DNA from: JAKZSU01 sp047517485
Lineage (GTDB): Bacteria > Pseudomonadota > Alphaproteobacteria > UBA7887
Length of the DNA: 9,367 bases
NCBI GenBank assembly: GCA_047517485.1
Contig: JAKZSU010000007.1
Location: 1-9,367, forward strand
Reading direction: 5' to 3'
Numbering within the stretch: the stretch's first letter is position 1; the number at the start of each line of letters is the position of its first letter. The notes beneath the pieces were generated by a model. The model saw only the letters and a program-made list of their open reading frames with translations. It searched no databases and was not told the origin of the DNA. This document shows positions 6,900 through 9,367 of this stretch, piece by piece. The translations under genes and the position numbers were made by a program.

Positions 6900-7757
6900 T
6901 TACTGAAAGCGTGCACTAATGCAGCGCGGGATACCGGAGAGGTCGGTGTGTTGCCCGCAATACGGGATGCCGATCTCGCGCAGCATGGCTTCGACCCTGC
7001 TCGCCTGCCCCGCACCCACTTCGAAAACCACCCCGCCGTCGGGCTTGAGCAGTCTCGGCAGCACGGGAACGAGCCGGCGAAATGCCGCCAGGCCATCGTC
7101 GCCGCCGTCGAGCGCGCGACGGGGCTCAAACCGCGCCACCTCGGGCTCCAGGCGGCCGATAGCGTCACTCGCGACATAGGGCGGATTGCTCACCACCAGA
7201 TCGAATCGCCCGTCGAGCGCGGTGGCCCAATCCGCGACCACGAACGCGGCGCGCGCCGACAGCCCGAGAGCGGCCGCGTTCCGCGTTGCCACCGCCAAGG
7301 TTCGCGAATCGATGTCGACACCGATGCCGTCCGCGTCGGGCCATTCGCTCAGTAACGCGAGCAGCAGACACCCGGAGCCGGTGCCGAGGTCGAGTATGCG
7401 CCGCGGCGCGCGCGTCGCCGCAAATAAATCGAGCGCGGTCTCGACGACAGTCTCGCTGTCGGGCCGCGGATCGAGCGTGTCGCGGGTCACCGCGAACGGC
7501 AGGCTCCAAAATTCCCGTTGGCCAAGGATTTGCGCCATCGGCTCGCGCGCGGCACGGCGCTCGAGCACGTTTTTGAACCGCCGCTCTTGGTCGACACCGA
7601 GGTGCCGCTCGGGGTCGGCGACCAGGCGCTCGCGGCCAAGTCCGGTGACAAAACTCAGCAACAACCGCGCTTCGCCGCGGGGATTGTCGATGCCGGCGTC
7701 GCCCAGCGCCCTCTGTCCCCGGCGCGTCGCGGCCTCGAACGAGAGCGCCGCGCCCAT
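6900..7757 (-). CDS. prmC: PrmC (HemK), peptide chain release factor N5-glutamine methyltransferase
   Basis: PrmC uses S-adenosylmethionine to methylate the glutamine of the GGQ motif in release factors 1 and 2, which increases the rate of peptide release on the ribosome. The 285-residue protein has a helical substrate-binding N-terminal domain (about 1-90) containing REPMAQILGQREFW (71-84). A Rossmann-fold methyltransferase domain follows, with the SAM loop DLGTGSG (123-129), acidic ribose-binding GVDID (146-150) and the catalytic/substrate motif NPPY (191-194), which is diagnostic for glutamine and adenine N-methyltransferases. FEVGAGQ (245-251) and the DLSGIPRCI end are also typical. Length is normal. 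The ATG lies 2 nt after the prfA stop (TGAGCATG), and GGAG sits inside the prfA end about 11 nt upstream, so translation is probably coupled. Its substrate is thus made from the same message. PrmB, the L3 methyltransferase, is the main alternative, but the prfA neighbour argues strongly for PrmC. Confidence 0.95.
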   Translation of the reverse strand: MGAALSFEAATRRGQRALGDAGIDNPRGEARLLLSFVTGLGRERLVADPERHLGVDQERRFKNVLERRAAREPMAQILGQREFWSLPFAVTRDTLDPRPDSETVVETALDLFAATRAPRRILDLGTGSGCLLLALLSEWPDADGIGVDIDSRTLAVATRNAAALGLSARAAFVVADWATALDGRFDLVVSNPPYVASDAIGRLEPEVARFEPRRALDGGDDGLAAFRRLVPVLPRLLKPDGGVVFEVGAGQASRVEAMLREIGIPYCGQHTDLSGIPRCISARFQ

Positions 7758-7759
7758 GC

Positions 7760-8827
7760 TCAGCCGATCTCCGACAATTGCGCCGCCTGATGATCCGCCA
7801 CCAAGGCATCGATAAATTCGTCGAGCAGCGCGCCGTCCAGCATCGCGTCCATGTCGAAGGCACTTTTGCCGACCCGATGATCGGTGATTCGCCCTTGCGG
7901 GAAATTATACGTACGGATCCGTTCCGAACGGTCGCCGGTGCCCACTTGGGCGCGCCGGTCGGCGGCGCGCGCCGCATCGCGCTCGGCGCGCTCACGCTCG
8001 TACAAGCGAGCGCGCAGGATCCGCAACGCCTTGGCGCGATTCTTGTGTTGCGACTTTTCGTCCTGTTGCGACACCACGATGCCCGACGGAAGGTGGGTGA
8101 TGCGCACCGCGCTATCGGTGGTGTTGACCGATTGGCCGCCCGGGCCGCTGGCCCTGAAGACATCGATGCGCAGGTCTTTCTCATCGACCTGAATGTCGAC
8201 CTCCTCGGCCTCGGGGAGGACCGCGACGGTCGCCGCCGAGGTGTGAATGCGACCCGACGCTTCGGTCTTGGGCACCCGTTGGACGCGGTGCACGCCGGAT
8301 TCGTATTTGAGCCGGGCGAAGGCACCTTGTCCCTTGATCGCCGCCGAGACTTCCTTGATCCCGCCGATCCCGGTCTCCGACATCTCGAGCAATTCGAATT
8401 TCCAGCCACAGTGCTCGGTGTAGCGTTGGTACATGCGCAACAGGTCGCTGGCGAACAGCGCCGCTTCGTCACCGCCGGTCCCGGCGCGAATTTCGAGAAT
8501 CACGTTTTTCGAATCGGCCTCGTCGCGCGGCAGCAAGGCGAGCCGCAATGCCTGCTCGATCTCGGGCACCTGCACCCGGACGGCCGCAAACTCTTCATTC
8601 GCCAGCGCGCGCATCTCGGGATCGGTGTCCGGGTCGGCGATCAATTCCGCCAGATCGGCCGCTTCGCTCCGCGCCTTGCGCAACGCCTCGATCTGCTTGA
8701 TCACCGGGGTGAGCTCGGCATATTCCTTGGCCAACGCGACCCGTTCGTCGTTGGCGATCGATTCGGCGGCCATCTGCTCGCCGATCGCCGCATAGCGTTC
8801 AAGGATGAGGTCTAGCTTTTCGTCCAA
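7760..8827 (-). CDS. prfA: Peptide chain release factor 1 (RF1)
   Basis: RF1 recognises UAA and UAG in the ribosomal A site and triggers hydrolysis of peptidyl-tRNA. The 355-residue protein is of normal length. A helical domain 1 spans about 1-100. The stop-codon-reading PxT tripeptide is PKT (186-188), within RVQRVPKTEASGRIHTSA; RF2 would show SPF here, so this is RF1. The catalytic GGQ is at 230-232 in SGPGGQSVNTTDSAVRITH, and QDEKSQHKNRAKAL (255-268) is also typical. The only usable start is TTG at 8827, because an in-frame TGA lies four codons upstream and the first in-frame ATG (residue 19) would remove conserved domain-1 sequence. The TTG lies 20 nt after the ispG stop, so the two genes are probably cotranscribed, and it lacks a clear Shine-Dalgarno sequence. 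prmC follows at once. Confidence 0.97.
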   Translation of the reverse strand: MDEKLDLILERYAAIGEQMAAESIANDERVALAKEYAELTPVIKQIEALRKARSEAADLAELIADPDTDPEMRALANEEFAAVRVQVPEIEQALRLALLPRDEADSKNVILEIRAGTGGDEAALFASDLLRMYQRYTEHCGWKFELLEMSETGIGGIKEVSAAIKGQGAFARLKYESGVHRVQRVPKTEASGRIHTSAATVAVLPEAEEVDIQVDEKDLRIDVFRASGPGGQSVNTTDSAVRITHLPSGIVVSQQDEKSQHKNRAKALRILRARLYERERAERDAARAADRRAQVGTGDRSERIRTYNFPQGRITDHRVGKSAFDMDAMLDGALLDEFIDALVADHQAAQLSEIG

Positions 8828-8847
8828 GGCTTTAGCTCAAAAGAAAA

Positions 8848-9367
8848 TTAGGATACGGCAGCTGACGCGGTCGCTTCTTCGGCCAATTCGGCCTCGATTT
8901 CCGCCGCCTTGTTCTCCACCAAGCGCACCAAATGATCAACCAAATCATCGTCCTTGATACGATGGTCGGTGACACCGCTGAGATAGATCTGATGGGTGCC
9001 GCGACCGCCGCCGGTCAGGCCAATATCGGTTTCCCGCGCTTCGCCCGGCCCGTTGACGACACAGCCGATCACCGAAAGCGTCAGCGGCGTGGTGATATGG
9101 GCGAGGCGTTTTTCCAGCAGGGCCACGGTATCGATGACTTGGAATTGCTGCCGCGCGCACGACGGACACGAAATAATATTCACCCCGCGATGGCGCAGAT
9201 TGAGCGATTTGAGCAGCTCGAACCCGACGCGGACTTCCTCGACCGGATCGGCCGACAACGACACCCGCACCGTATCGCCGATGCCCGACCACAAGAGCAT
9301 GCCCATCCCGATCGATGATTTCACGGTGCCGCTGACAAACCCGCCGGCCTCGGTGATCCCGATATGC
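8848..9367 (-). CDS. ispG: IspG, HMBPP synthase of the MEP isoprenoid pathway (C-terminal part)
   Basis: IspG is an iron-sulfur enzyme that reductively converts 2-C-methyl-D-erythritol 2,4-cyclodiphosphate to (E)-4-hydroxy-3-methylbut-2-enyl diphosphate, the penultimate step of the non-mevalonate pathway. The window holds the last 172 residues; the beginning lies off the right edge. The visible part opens with HIGITEAG and continues through SSIGMGMLLWSGIGDTVRVSL. The C-terminal cluster domain carries cysteines in SCPSCARQ and in GCVVNGPGEA. These are visible residues 67, 70 and 102, and the Glu of GPGEA supplies the fourth, non-cysteine ligand known for this family. An internal GTG at 9324 is not a start, because the frame and the homology run through it to the edge. 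The acidic, alanine-rich tail after about residue 150 is ordinary. prfA follows after 20 nt. Confidence 0.96.
   Translation of the reverse strand, partial: HIGITEAGGFVSGTVKSSIGMGMLLWSGIGDTVRVSLSADPVEEVRVGFELLKSLNLRHRGVNIISCPSCARQQFQVIDTVALLEKRLAHITTPLTLSVIGCVVNGPGEARETDIGLTGGGRGTHQIYLSGVTDHRIKDDDLVDHLVRLVENKAAEIEAELAEEATASAAVS

Noticed and set aside
7165..8472. Minus-strand frame of 435 codons overlapping prfA and prmC
   Set aside because: It is an alternative frame of two certain genes, and its arginine- and serine-rich translation has no family resemblance.
7778..8815. Plus-strand open frame of 345 codons opposite prfA
   Set aside because: It mirrors the prfA frame almost exactly, and the product is a shadow of RF1 codon usage rather than a known protein.
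9322..9324. GTG at 9324 as the start of ispG
   Set aside because: The frame continues upstream to the window edge with clear IspG sequence (HIGITEAGG), so this is an internal valine codon.

Overview
The window reads as a stretch of an alphaproteobacterial chromosome. It is GC-rich and densely coded. It carries a DUF4167 gene, a family I know essentially from Alphaproteobacteria, in the order ispG - prfA - prmC - DUF4167 - clpB, which fits that class. The clpB promoter also matches the alphaproteobacterial RpoH (sigma-32) pattern. A Rhodospirillales-like host is my inference; nothing in the sequence fixes the species.

Layout, left to right. Positions 1-121 hold the 5' end of an insertion sequence: the first 18 codons of a minus-strand transposase and a terminal region with two copies of a CCGGACA motif. 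A large plus-strand gene (270-3242) encodes an exported M23/LytM-type cell-wall peptidase with five LysM/OapA-like modules ahead of the catalytic domain. A short convergent gap (3243-3325) contains a likely bidirectional terminator hairpin. The rest is on the minus strand, listed here in transcription order: ispG (3' part, running in from the right edge), prfA, prmC, DUF4167 and clpB.

The minus-strand genes are mostly housekeeping. IspG makes isoprenoid precursors. RF1 (prfA) terminates translation, and PrmC methylates the GGQ glutamine of RF1, so prfA-prmC is a functional pair whose reading frames are only 2 nt apart. ClpB is the heat-shock disaggregase. It appears to have its own heat-shock promoter, with a striking inverted repeat in the spacer. 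A 227-bp, relatively AT-rich gap separates prmC from the DUF4167 gene.

I found no clearly new biological system. The points most worth a second look are the five-module architecture of the M23 peptidase, the inverted repeat in the clpB promoter spacer, the TTG start of prfA with little visible Shine-Dalgarno sequence, and the insertion sequence ending close upstream of the peptidase gene. No tRNA, rRNA or CRISPR array was seen.
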